A stretch of DNA of 64,000 nt, from the NCBI RefSeq assembly GCF_025725645.1, contig NZ_CP107007.1, positions 2,108,001 through 2,172,000 on the forward strand, written 5' to 3'. A program made the translations under genes and the position numbers. The DNA comes from Halomonas sp. GD1P12. Lineage in GTDB: Bacteria > Pseudomonadota > Gammaproteobacteria > Pseudomonadales > Halomonadaceae. Shown piece by piece: positions 17,741 to 25,479 of this stretch (position 1 is the first letter of the stretch; each line of letters opens with the position of its first letter). A model generated the notes under the pieces. That model did no database searches. It worked only from the letters and a program-made list of their open reading frames with translations, and had not been told where the DNA came from.

Positions 17741-19153
17741 ATGGTCATGAAAGCTTCTCTACAGCTGCGCGTCGGTACGCAGCTGACCATGACACCGCAG
17801 CTGCAGCAGGCTATCGCCCTGCTGCAGCTCTCGACGTTGGACCTGCGCCAGGAGATCCAGCAGGCGCTCGACGCCAACCCGCTTTTAGAGCAGGAAGACG
17901 AATTCGGCGAAGAGACAACCCAGGAGACGCCAGAAACCGAGTGGGAAGAGAGCATCCCCCAGGAGCTTGCCACCGACAGCGAATGGTCCGACACCTACCA
18001 GGACATGGCCGCCGGTGGCAGCGGCGAAGGCCCGGATTTCGAGCGCCAGGCCACTGGCCAAAGCCTTCAGGGGCATCTGTTGTGGCAGTTGGCGATGACG
18101 GATACCAGCCCACGAGACCATGCCATTGCCGAAAGCCTGATCGATGCGCTGGATGCCAACGGCTACCTGACCCAGCCGCTTAACGACATTCGCGAAGGCC
18201 TTAAGGCCCAGGGCCTGGACGGCCTGAGCCAGCGGGAGGTGGAAAACGTGCTGCTGCGCGTGCAGCAGTTCGAGCCCACCGGCGTGTTCGCCCGCGATCT
18301 GCGCGAGTGTCTGCTGCTACAGCTGGCAGCGCTTGCCGACGATACTCCGCTGCTGATGCAGGCCCGGCGCCTGGTGCGTCAGTTTCTGGAAGCGCTGGGC
18401 AAAAACGACCTGCGCCTGTTGAAACGCCGCCTCAGCCTCGATGACGAGCAGCTCGACGATGTGGTTCGGCTGATTCGAAGCCTCGACCCGCGCCCGGGCA
18501 GCGCCTTTGGTGCCACCAACCAAAGCTACATCACCCCGGACCTGGTGGTCCGTCACGACCAGGAAGGCTGGCATCTCGAGCTCAATCCGGAGGCGCTGCC
18601 CAAGCTTCGCGTTCAGCCGGACTACGCCAGCCTCATCAAGCGCGCCGACAAGAGCCAGGACAATCAGTTCTTGAAAGAACACCTGCAGGAGGCGCGCTGG
18701 CTGATCAAGAGCCTGTCGAGTCGAAACGACACCCTTTTGCGCGTTGGCCGCGAAATCATCGCTCGCCAGATCGGTTTTCTGGAGCGCGGCGAAGAAGCGA
18801 TGAAACCGTTGATTCTCGCCGACATCGCCGAAGCGGTGGAGATGCACGAGTCGACGATCTCGCGGGTCACGACGCAAAAATATATTCACACGCCCCGCGG
18901 CGTATTCGAGCTCAAGTACTTTTTCTCGAGCCAGGTGAGCGGTCAGGACGGCGGCGACAGCCACTCCAGCACCGCGATCCGCGCCCGGCTCAAAAAACTG
19001 ATTCAAGACGAAACGCCAGGCAAGCCGCTATCGGACAGCCATTTGGTCACGCTACTCGAGGCCAACGGCATCAACGTGGCCAGGCGCACCGTGGCCAAAT
19101 ACCGCGAAGCGATGGGCATTCCCTCCTCCAGTGAGCGGCGCCGTTTACGTTAA
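17741..19153 (+). CDS. rpoN: RNA polymerase sigma-54 factor
   Basis: This 470-residue alternative sigma factor recognises -24/-12 promoters and needs AAA+ activators. Region I is the Gln/Leu-rich start (TMTPQLQQAIALLQLSTLDLRQEIQQAL); an acidic region II follows (about 50-100). Region III has the core-binding and HTH domains, ending in the RpoN box VARRTVAKYREAMGIP near residue 446. The second ATG (17747, MKASLQLR) fits the family start better than the first; both are plausible. It lies between lptB and hpf, the standard order with ptsN and rapZ. Confidence 0.98.
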   Translation: MVMKASLQLRVGTQLTMTPQLQQAIALLQLSTLDLRQEIQQALDANPLLEQEDEFGEETTQETPETEWEESIPQELATDSEWSDTYQDMAAGGSGEGPDFERQATGQSLQGHLLWQLAMTDTSPRDHAIAESLIDALDANGYLTQPLNDIREGLKAQGLDGLSQREVENVLLRVQQFEPTGVFARDLRECLLLQLAALADDTPLLMQARRLVRQFLEALGKNDLRLLKRRLSLDDEQLDDVVRLIRSLDPRPGSAFGATNQSYITPDLVVRHDQEGWHLELNPEALPKLRVQPDYASLIKRADKSQDNQFLKEHLQEARWLIKSLSSRNDTLLRVGREIIARQIGFLERGEEAMKPLILADIAEAVEMHESTISRVTTQKYIHTPRGVFELKYFFSSQVSGQDGGDSHSSTAIRARLKKLIQDETPGKPLSDSHLVTLLEANGINVARRTVAKYREAMGIPSSSERRRLR

Positions 19154-19157
19154 ACGG
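19141..19157. repeat. Inverted repeat over the rpoN stop codon
   Basis: CCGTTTA (19141-19147) pairs with TAAACGG (19151-19157) across a 3-nt loop, and the rpoN stop codon lies in the right arm. No T tract follows, so it is at most a weak attenuator before hpf. Confidence 0.4.
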
Positions 19158-19175
19158 GAAACTTGCCGGCAGGGC

Positions 19176-19203
19176 TTTGCAATGGCGGAAAAAGGGTTAC
19201 AAT
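19176..19203 (+). promoter_or_regulatory. Predicted promoter of hpf-ptsN
   Basis: TTTGCA (-35, 4/6) and TACAAT (-10, 5/6) are 16 bp apart, with a start expected about 25 nt before the hpf start codon. Together with the inverted repeat at the rpoN stop, this suggests hpf can be transcribed separately from rpoN. Confidence 0.45.
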
Positions 19204-19234
19204 CGAAGGACAGTCCTGGATTAGGAGTACGTCG

Positions 19235-19543
19235 ATGCAAGTGAACATTACCGGTCATCACCTGGAACTGACAGACGCCCTGCGTGACTACGTCAACGAG
19301 AAACTCGAGCGTATCGAACGCCACTACGACAACATCACCACCGTGCAGGTGACGCTGTCGATCGAAAAGGAGCGTCAGCAGGCCGCCTGCACGCTGCATG
19401 CTTCGGGCGCCGACGTACACGCCGAAGCCGAGGACAACGATATGTATGCCGCCATCGACGCCCTGGCCGACAAGCTCGACCGCCAACTGGTAAAACACAA
19501 GGAAAAAGCACAGGCCCGCGCCCAGGGCGCTGGCGTGCGTTAA
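19235..19543 (+). CDS. hpf: Ribosome hibernation promoting factor, short form
   Basis: A 102-residue S30AE-family protein that binds the 30S decoding region and favours 100S ribosome dimers in stationary phase. Its start MQVNITGHHLELTDALRDYV, the CTLHASGADVHAEAEDNDMYAAIDAL middle and the basic C-terminal end LVKHKEKAQARA are those of short HPF. The long HPF dimerisation domain is absent, so partner RMF would be needed. The ATG at 19235 follows TTAGGAG; an upstream in-frame ATG at 19163 would add residues not seen in the family. ptsN starts 4 bp later. Confidence 0.95.
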   Translation: MQVNITGHHLELTDALRDYVNEKLERIERHYDNITTVQVTLSIEKERQQAACTLHASGADVHAEAEDNDMYAAIDALADKLDRQLVKHKEKAQARAQGAGVR

Positions 19544-19547
19544 TTCG

Positions 19548-20018
19548 ATGACCCTGGAAACCATACTCCCCCCGGAGCGCGTGCTGTTCGACGTCCCCGG
19601 GGGCAGCAAAAAACGGGTGCTGGAGTTCTTCAGCACGTTCATCGCTCAAAACACACCGAGCCTGGATAGTCAGGAAGTCTTCAGCCGGCTGGTCGGTCGT
19701 GAGCGCCTTGGCAGTACCGGCATCGGCAATGGGGTCGCGATTCCCCACGCCCGAAGTCCGCACTGCAGCGCGCCGATCGCCGGCTTTCTAAAGCTCGCCG
19801 AACCCGTCGACTTCGACGCCATCGATGGCGATCCGGTGGATCTGGTGTTCGTGCTGCTGGTACCGGAAGAGGCGGACGACACGCATCTGGCGCTTTTGGG
19901 CCAGGTCGCCACCATCATGAACGACGCCACGACCCGCGCGCAGTTTCGAAAGTGTGAAAGCCAGCGCGAGCTTTTAGAGCTGGTCACCGCCCGCATTCGC
20001 GAGCAGGCGCAGGGGTAA
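19548..20018 (+). CDS. ptsN: Nitrogen-PTS enzyme IIA (PtsN, EIIA-Ntr)
   Basis: The 156-residue terminal phosphoacceptor of the nitrogen-related PTS regulates K+ transport, nitrogen and carbon responses rather than sugar uptake. The phosphorylated histidine is His67 in GNGVAIPHARSP, preceded by RERLGSTGIG. The LLVPEEADDTHLALLGQVA segment also fits. It lies 4 bp after hpf, with rapZ and ptsO next, so both the EIIA and NPr proteins of the pathway are encoded here; the first enzyme, PtsP, is not in the window. Confidence 0.96.
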   Translation: MTLETILPPERVLFDVPGGSKKRVLEFFSTFIAQNTPSLDSQEVFSRLVGRERLGSTGIGNGVAIPHARSPHCSAPIAGFLKLAEPVDFDAIDGDPVDLVFVLLVPEEADDTHLALLGQVATIMNDATTRAQFRKCESQRELLELVTARIREQAQG

Positions 20019-20114
20019 GCCCACCACCTTCGCTTTTCCCGGCCCTTCAATCGCAATCGCGCTTACGTACAGGCGTGTGCCGATAAGAGCGCTCACTGAC
20101 CGAAGAGAGACACG

Positions 20115-21029
20115 ATGCAACTTGTGATCATCAGCGGCCGCTCCGGGTCGGGGAAGTCCATTGCGCTTCAGGCGCTGGAAGATTTGGGCTACTACGCCAT
20201 CGACAACCTGCCGGCAATGCTTTTGGGCTCGCTGGTCGAAGAGCTTGGCCAGCACGGTGAGCGCACGCACCTGGCGGTGAGCATCGATGCACGCAATCTG
20301 CCCACCGCGCTCGAACGCTTCCCTGCGCTGCTCCAGGACATCAAAAACGGCAGCACCCGCGTTCAGGTCATTTATCTGACCACCGACGCGCGCACGCTGC
20401 TCGAGCGCTACTCCGCCACTCGTCGGCGCCATCCGCTCACCCGCGACAGCGACATGACGCTGGAAGAGGCGATTTCCCAGGAGGAGCAGACGCTATTCGG
20501 CATTCGCGAGCTGGCGGATCTGATGATCGACACTTCGCGGCTCACGGTGCACGATCTGCGCCGACGCATCACCGACCAGCTGGGGCACCAGCGCCAAAGC
20601 CAGCTTACGCTCACGCTCGAGTCCTTCGGCTACAAGCGTGGCGTGCCGCTGGACGCCGATATCGTCTTCGACATTCGCTGCCTGCCCAACCCCTACTGGG
20701 ACCCGACGCTACGCCCCCACACCGGTCGTGACGACGCGATCGTCGGTTTTCTGGAGAGCTACCCGGTGGTCGGTGATATGCGCCAGGACATTCTCGATTG
20801 GCTCGAGAAGTGGCTGCCCGCCTACCAGAATAGCCAGCGTAGCTACATGACCGTTGCGATTGGCTGCACCGGCGGCCAGCACCGCTCGGTCTACATGGTC
20901 GACCGGCTGGCGCAGGATCTGCTCGCCTCGCGCGGGGGTGTTCAAGTGCGCCACCGGGAGCTGGGCCTTCACTTTAGCCTCGACGCCACGAGCGGCTCAA
21001 ACGCTGTTGACGACCGATCAACGGCGTAA
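20115..21029 (+). CDS. rapZ: RNase adapter protein RapZ
   Basis: RapZ binds nucleotides and, in enterobacteria, delivers the small RNA GlmZ to RNase E to control glucosamine-6-phosphate synthase. Walker A GRSGSGKS is at residues 8-15; DLGYYAIDNLP and the C-terminal GCTGGQHRSVYMVDRLA are signatures of the family. At 304 residues it is about 20 longer than E. coli RapZ (284); the extra part is a C-terminal tail rich in Ser/Asp without recognised motif. It lies between ptsN and ptsO. Confidence 0.96.
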   Translation: MQLVIISGRSGSGKSIALQALEDLGYYAIDNLPAMLLGSLVEELGQHGERTHLAVSIDARNLPTALERFPALLQDIKNGSTRVQVIYLTTDARTLLERYSATRRRHPLTRDSDMTLEEAISQEEQTLFGIRELADLMIDTSRLTVHDLRRRITDQLGHQRQSQLTLTLESFGYKRGVPLDADIVFDIRCLPNPYWDPTLRPHTGRDDAIVGFLESYPVVGDMRQDILDWLEKWLPAYQNSQRSYMTVAIGCTGGQHRSVYMVDRLAQDLLASRGGVQVRHRELGLHFSLDATSGSNAVDDRSTA

Positions 21030-21084
21030 CGCAGGGGCCGGGATCAGCACCACCATAAGCAACGAGCGGAAAACAGGGAAACAG

Positions 21085-21354
21085 GTGCCAGAAAGACGTT
21101 TGACACTGACCAATCAGCGCGGCCTGCACGCCCGCGCCGCCACCAAACTCGTAACCTGCGCGCAGCGTTTCGAGGCGAGCGTGCACGTCTACCGGCAGAC
21201 CCAGAAAGCCGATGCCGCCAATATCATGTCACTTTTGATGCTGGCCGCACCCTGCGGCACCGAGCTCGTTGTAGAGGCCACGGGCGACGACGCCGAGGCG
21301 GCGCTGGACGCCCTACAGGCGCTGTTCGAGGCGCGCTTCGACGAGGACGCCTGA
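21085..21354 (+). CDS. ptsO: Nitrogen-PTS phosphocarrier protein NPr
   Basis: An 89-residue HPr-family protein that passes phosphate from PtsP to PtsN. The active-site His15 is in RGLHARAATKL; the regulatory-serine region reads AANIMSLLMLAAPCGTEL; the end EALFEARFDEDA matches NPr. The GTG at 21085 is taken as start because the sequence begins at the family N-terminus there and AGGGAA precedes it; the same frame stays open upstream into rapZ without likeness to HPr. It is the last clear member of the rpoN cluster. Confidence 0.92.
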   Translation: MPERRLTLTNQRGLHARAATKLVTCAQRFEASVHVYRQTQKADAANIMSLLMLAAPCGTELVVEATGDDAEAALDALQALFEARFDEDA

Positions 21355-21426
21355 TCCCCGTCCAGGGCGCTACGCCTTTTCATCGATCGGTTCTCAGCGG
21401 CCGATGCTCATCTATCGGGCCCCATC

Positions 21427-21966
21427 ATGCAGCTCATTCAGACCGGTAAGTACTCCCGGGTCTATTTCGACCCGGCCCGCGATCATTTCATCAAAACCTT
21501 TCATCCCAAGGCCTTCGACCGGCTGCGCTATCTAACGCGCATTCGCCCCTACCCTGGGCACAACTTCGCCCTGGTCGCCGCGCGCCTGGAGGCGCTCGGT
21601 ATCGCCACGCCGCGCATCGTCGAGGCCCGCCCTTACCGATTGGTCACCGACAACGTCCACGGTGAGCCGCTCAGGGCCCACATTCTCGACTCCCCAAATC
21701 TACAGGAGCAGTATCTGGACGCGCTGGCCGCTTTCGATCACGAGGGCATTCACTGTCGCGGCCTGCACACCGAGAATTTTCTGGTCCATGAGGGCCGCAT
21801 GGTGGCCATCGACCTCGACGCTTACAAGCTGCCGCGCTGGCGGCGCTACCCACGCCGGGAGTATCTGGACTGCCTGAGTCGCTCGCTCGCCGGGCCCGAG
21901 TACTTTTTGTTCGAGCGTCTGCTCGAGCGCCTGAACCTGGACGCCCAGTACCGCCCCAAAAGCTAA
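21427..21966 (+). CDS. Small kinase-fold protein (LPS-kinase/RIO-like), function unassigned
   Basis: The 179-residue product looks like a compact protein-kinase-fold enzyme of the type annotated as lipopolysaccharide core kinase or InaA/RIO-like. A Lys (Lys23, in DHFIKTFHPKAF) follows a short glycine-loop-like start (TGKYSRVYFD). A catalytic-loop-like His114-x-x-Asn117 (GLHTENFLV) precedes Asp129 in MVAIDLDAYK, the place of the metal-binding Asp. It is short for a kinase and the substrate cannot be told. It follows ptsO by 72 bp on the same strand and ends the cluster; LPS genes nearby make an envelope role possible. Confidence 0.6.
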   Translation: MQLIQTGKYSRVYFDPARDHFIKTFHPKAFDRLRYLTRIRPYPGHNFALVAARLEALGIATPRIVEARPYRLVTDNVHGEPLRAHILDSPNLQEQYLDALAAFDHEGIHCRGLHTENFLVHEGRMVAIDLDAYKLPRWRRYPRREYLDCLSRSLAGPEYFLFERLLERLNLDAQYRPKS

Positions 21967-21985
21967 TTTGAAAAACGCTACCCAT

Positions 21986-22020
21986 AAAAAAACCCGCGAC
22001 GCAGTTCGAGCCGTCGCGGG
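21986..22020 (-). terminator. Intrinsic terminator of the pmbA gene
   Basis: CCCGCGAC/GTCGCGGG form an 8-bp stem around a 12-nt loop, followed on the minus strand by seven T. The stem may also slow plus-strand transcripts from the kinase-like gene. Confidence 0.8.
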
Positions 22021-22040
22021 CTATCGTACGTGTTGCGCGT

Positions 22041-23381
22041 TTAGTCGCCGGCGACGGTCATGGCGTCGACCAGCCAGCTTCCCGTGTGGATACTGCCCCG
22101 GGTATCGATGTCGTCGCCCAGCGCCTGGAGGCCCTTGAACATCGTCATCAGATTACCCGCGATGGTGAACTCCTCGACCGGATACTGGATCTGGCCGTTC
22201 TCGACCCAAAAACCCGCAGCGCCGCGGGAGTAGTCGCCGGTTACGCTGTTCACGCCCTGGCCCATCAGTTCGGTCACCAGCACGCCGCGCCCCATGCGCG
22301 CCAGCAGTGACTCCAGGCTTTCCTGCGGCGCTTCGAGGCGGATGTTGCGCGCCCCGCCCGCATTGCCGGTCGTGGTCATGCCAAGACGCCGGGCGCTGTA
22401 GGACGAGAGCATATAGCTTGCGATGCGCCCATCTTCGATAAAGCGGTTGTGGCGCGTCTGCACGCCTTCACCGTCGAAGGGCGAGCTTGCCATGGCGCCG
22501 ACTTCCAGCGGGCGCTCCTCGAGGTTGAACCACTCGGGAAACAGCGGCTCGCCCAGCTTGTCGCACAAAAAAGAGGCCTCGCGGTAGAGCGCGCCGCCGG
22601 CCAGCGCTCCCATGAGATGCCCCACCAGCCCGGATGCCAGAGACGGGTCGAACAGCACCGGGAACGTGCCGGTCGGCGGGCGTTTGGCGCCCAGCCGGCG
22701 CAGGGTACGCCTGGCCGCTTCGCGCCCCACGCTTTGTGGGTCTCTCAGCGCCCGCGGGTCGCGGGCGCTGGTGTAATCAAAATCGCGCTGCATGCCCTGC
22801 TCATCCTGGGCGATCAGCATGCAGGAGAGCGAGTGACTGCTGCCCTTTTGCGTGCCTACGAAACCGTGGCTATTGGCGTACACCCGCACACCCTCGCCGC
22901 TTGAAAGCGAGGCGCCTTCGGACTGATGAATGCCGGCCACCTCGCTCCCGGCGCGCTCGCAGGCAAGCGCGAGCTCCGTGGCGCGCTCGGTATCCAGCGC
23001 CCAGGGGTGATGCACGTCGAGATCAGGCAGGTGGGTGGCCATCAGGGAGGCCTCGGCGAGTCCCGCCGCCGGGTCCTCACCGGTATAGCGCGCAATCGAC
23101 AGCGCCTTCTCGACTGCCGCCTTGATCGAGGCGGAACTCGCGTCACTGGAGGACGCGCTGCCCTTGCGGCTGCCCACGTAAAGCGTCACCGCGATGCCTT
23201 GATCCCGGGAAAGCTCGACGGTTTCGACCTCACCCAAGCGCACGCTCACCGACAGCCCCTGGTCGACGCTGGCGCCTACCTCGGCCTGGTCGGCGCCCAG
23301 CTTTTTGGCCAGCGCCAGCGCCTCTTCGGCCCGCGCGACGAGCTCCTGCTGCTGCGCGGCCGCGTCGAATGCCTGTGCCAT
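22041..23381 (-). CDS. pmbA: Metalloprotease-complex subunit TldE (PmbA)
   Basis: A 446-residue U62-family protein and the partner of TldD; the TldD/TldE heterodimer degrades unfolded peptides and matures microcins. TldE lacks the HExxxH zinc motif, and none is seen here. Family landmarks are VTLYVGSRKGSASSSDAS in the first half and GVNSVTGDYSRGAAGFWVENG near the C-terminus. tldD lies 2 kb away on the same strand, with yjgA in opposite orientation between them, the order also found in Pseudomonas. Confidence 0.95.
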   Translation of the reverse strand: MAQAFDAAAQQQELVARAEEALALAKKLGADQAEVGASVDQGLSVSVRLGEVETVELSRDQGIAVTLYVGSRKGSASSSDASSASIKAAVEKALSIARYTGEDPAAGLAEASLMATHLPDLDVHHPWALDTERATELALACERAGSEVAGIHQSEGASLSSGEGVRVYANSHGFVGTQKGSSHSLSCMLIAQDEQGMQRDFDYTSARDPRALRDPQSVGREAARRTLRRLGAKRPPTGTFPVLFDPSLASGLVGHLMGALAGGALYREASFLCDKLGEPLFPEWFNLEERPLEVGAMASSPFDGEGVQTRHNRFIEDGRIASYMLSSYSARRLGMTTTGNAGGARNIRLEAPQESLESLLARMGRGVLVTELMGQGVNSVTGDYSRGAAGFWVENGQIQYPVEEFTIAGNLMTMFKGLQALGDDIDTRGSIHTGSWLVDAMTVAGD

Positions 23382-23474
23382 AACGTTCTCCTTATCGCCG
23401 CTGTCGCGGGCGGATCAATGTAAGGGTCGCAGCTGATATACTAGCCGGCGACAAATCTATCAAGTGAGTGACGT

Positions 23475-24005
23475 ATGCCTAAAAAACGCCCTGCGGTCGA
23501 GTCTTTCGATGAGCTCGACGACGCCCCGGAGCGGCCCAGCAAATCCCAGCTCAAGCGCGAAATGCACGAGCTGCAGGCGCTGGGCGAAACGCTGATTGCG
23601 ATGAGGCCCGCCGAGCGCGCGCGCTTTCCGCTCTCCGACGACATGCTCGCCGCCATCGATGAAACCTCCCGCATTCGCTCCCATGAAGGTCGCCGGCGCC
23701 ACATGCAGTACGTAGGCAAGCTGGTGCGCAAGGAGGATCTGAACGCGATTCAGGCGGTGTTCGACGCCATTGAAGCGGAGAAGAACCAGCGCGATCACGC
23801 CTTTCACCGCCTCGAAAAGTGGCGCGACCGGCTGATCGACGAAGGCGACCCGGCGGTCGATGCGTTCATGGCGGAGCACCCCACCGCGGATCGCCAGGCC
23901 ATTCGCCAGCTCGTTCGCAACGCTCAAAAGGAGCGTGAGCAGGAAAAGCCGCCGGCCAGCGCCCGCAAGCTTTTCAAACACCTTCGCGAAACGCTCGTTC
24001 TCTAA
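23475..24005 (+). CDS. darP: Ribosome biogenesis factor DarP (YjgA, DUF615)
   Basis: This 176-residue helical protein binds late pre-50S particles and helps the peptidyl-transferase centre mature. KSQLKREMHELQALGETL at the start, the IRSHEGRRRHMQYVGKLVR core and the C-terminal ARKLFKHLRETL are hallmarks of the DUF615 family. It is transcribed alone in the plus direction between pmbA and tldD, a placement conserved in pseudomonads; no terminator was recognised after it. Confidence 0.95.
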   Translation: MPKKRPAVESFDELDDAPERPSKSQLKREMHELQALGETLIAMRPAERARFPLSDDMLAAIDETSRIRSHEGRRRHMQYVGKLVRKEDLNAIQAVFDAIEAEKNQRDHAFHRLEKWRDRLIDEGDPAVDAFMAEHPTADRQAIRQLVRNAQKEREQEKPPASARKLFKHLRETLVL

Positions 24006-24027
24006 TCCTCTTTCACCGCCAGGCGCA

Positions 24028-25479
24028 TCAGGACTGGGTGCCGCCCACGGTCAGCTCGTCGAGCTTGAGCGTGGGCTGACCCACGCCAACCGGCACGCCC
24101 TGGCCTTCCTTGCCGCATACGCCGACGCCGGTATCCATCGCCATGTCGTGGCCGATCATCGACACTCGCCCCATCGCCTCGGGGCCGTTGCCGATCAGCG
24201 TCGCCCCCTTGACCGGCGCGGTAATTTTGCCGTCCTCGATCATGTAGGCCTCGCTTGCCGAGAACACGAACTTGCCCGAGGTGATATCCACCTGGCCGCC
24301 GCCAAAGCTCACCGCGTAGATGCCGCGCTTGACGCTTTTGATGATCTCGTCCGGGTCGTCCTGACCGGCCAGCATCACCGTATTGGTCATGCGCGGCATG
24401 GGTAGGTGGGCAAACGACTCGCGCCGCGCGTTGCCGGTCGGCGCCATGCCCATCAGCCGCGCGTTGAGCTTGTCCTGCATGTAGCCGGTAAGAATACCGT
24501 CCTCGATCAACGGCGTATTCTGGCCAGGCGTACCTTCGTCGTCGACGCTCAGCGAGCCGCGCCCGTCCATGATCGTCGCGTCGTCCACCACGGTCACGCC
24601 TCGGGCGGCGACCTGCTGCCCCATGCGCCCGGAAAACGCCGAGCTGCCCTTGCGGTTGAAGTCACCTTCCAAGCCGTGGCCGACGGCTTCGTGGAGCAAA
24701 ATGCCCGGCCAGCCCGCACCGAGCACTACCGGCATCTGACCCGCTGGGGCATCGATGGCCTCCAGGTTGACCAGCGCCTGGCGTACCGCCTCCCTGGCGT
24801 AAATCGCCGGCGCGCCCTGCTCTTTTAACGTGGCCATGGAGTAGCGCCCGCCGCCGCCGGCGCCGCCGCGCTCGCGGCGGCCGTTTTTGAAGGCAATCAC
24901 GCTGACGTTGAAGCGCACCAGCGGACGAATGTCCGCGGCGAGCGTGCCGTCGCTTGCCCGCACCAGCACCACCTCATAAGTGCCGGAAAGCGAAGCGCTG
25001 ACCTGGCTGACACTCGGATCCGCCGCCCGCGCTACCCGGTCGGCCTCCATCAACATGGCCACCTTCTCCTCAGCGCTAAGCCCCGCCAGCGGATCGATCC
25101 CGGCATAGAAGTGCTCGGCATGAGTCATCGCTACCGGCTGGCCGGCGCGCTTTTGGCCGCTGCGCACGATGCCCGCCGCGGTACGCCCGGTATCCAGCAG
25201 GGCGTTGGTGTTGATCTGATTGGAGTAGGCGAAGCCGGTCTTCTCACCGGCTAGAGAACGTACGCCTACGCCACCGTCGATGTTGTAGCTGGCCTCTTTC
25301 ACGCGCCCATCTTCCAGCACCCAGCCCTCCTGCCAGGTGCGCTGAAAGTAGAGATCCGCGTAGTCGACCCCGGCGCCAAGCGCGACGTCGAGCCCGGTGT
25401 CCAGCGCCTGTAAATCCAGCCCCCCGGGCGTCAACAGGATAGAGGCGGCAAAATCCAAATCACTCGTGTGTGCGGTCAT
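24028..25479 (-). CDS. tldD: Metalloprotease TldD
   Basis: The 483-residue catalytic subunit of TldD/TldE. The HExxxH zinc site is His263-Glu264...His268 in [14 protein letters not shown]. Other landmarks are [35 protein letters not shown] and the Cys-containing [23 protein letters not shown] near the C-terminus. Its ATG overlaps the yhdP stop as TAATG, so translation is probably coupled to yhdP. It ends the mreBCD-maf-rng-yhdP-tldD run. Confidence 0.97.
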   Translation of the reverse strand: MTAHTSDLDFAASILLTPGGLDLQALDTGLDVALGAGVDYADLYFQRTWQEGWVLEDGRVKEASYNIDGGVGVRSLAGEKTGFAYSNQINTNALLDTGRTAAGIVRSGQKRAGQPVAMTHAEHFYAGIDPLAGLSAEEKVAMLMEADRVARAADPSVSQVSASLSGTYEVVLVRASDGTLAADIRPLVRFNVSVIAFKNGRRERGGAGGGGRYSMATLKEQGAPAIYAREAVRQALVNLEAIDAPAGQMPVVLGAGWPGILLHEAVGHGLEGDFNRKGSSAFSGRMGQQVAARGVTVVDDATIMDGRGSLSVDDEGTPGQNTPLIEDGILTGYMQDKLNARLMGMAPTGNARRESFAHLPMPRMTNTVMLAGQDDPDEIIKSVKRGIYAVSFGGGQVDITSGKFVFSASEAYMIEDGKITAPVKGATLIGNGPEAMGRVSMIGHDMAMDTGVGVCGKEGQGVPVGVGQPTLKLDELTVGGTQS

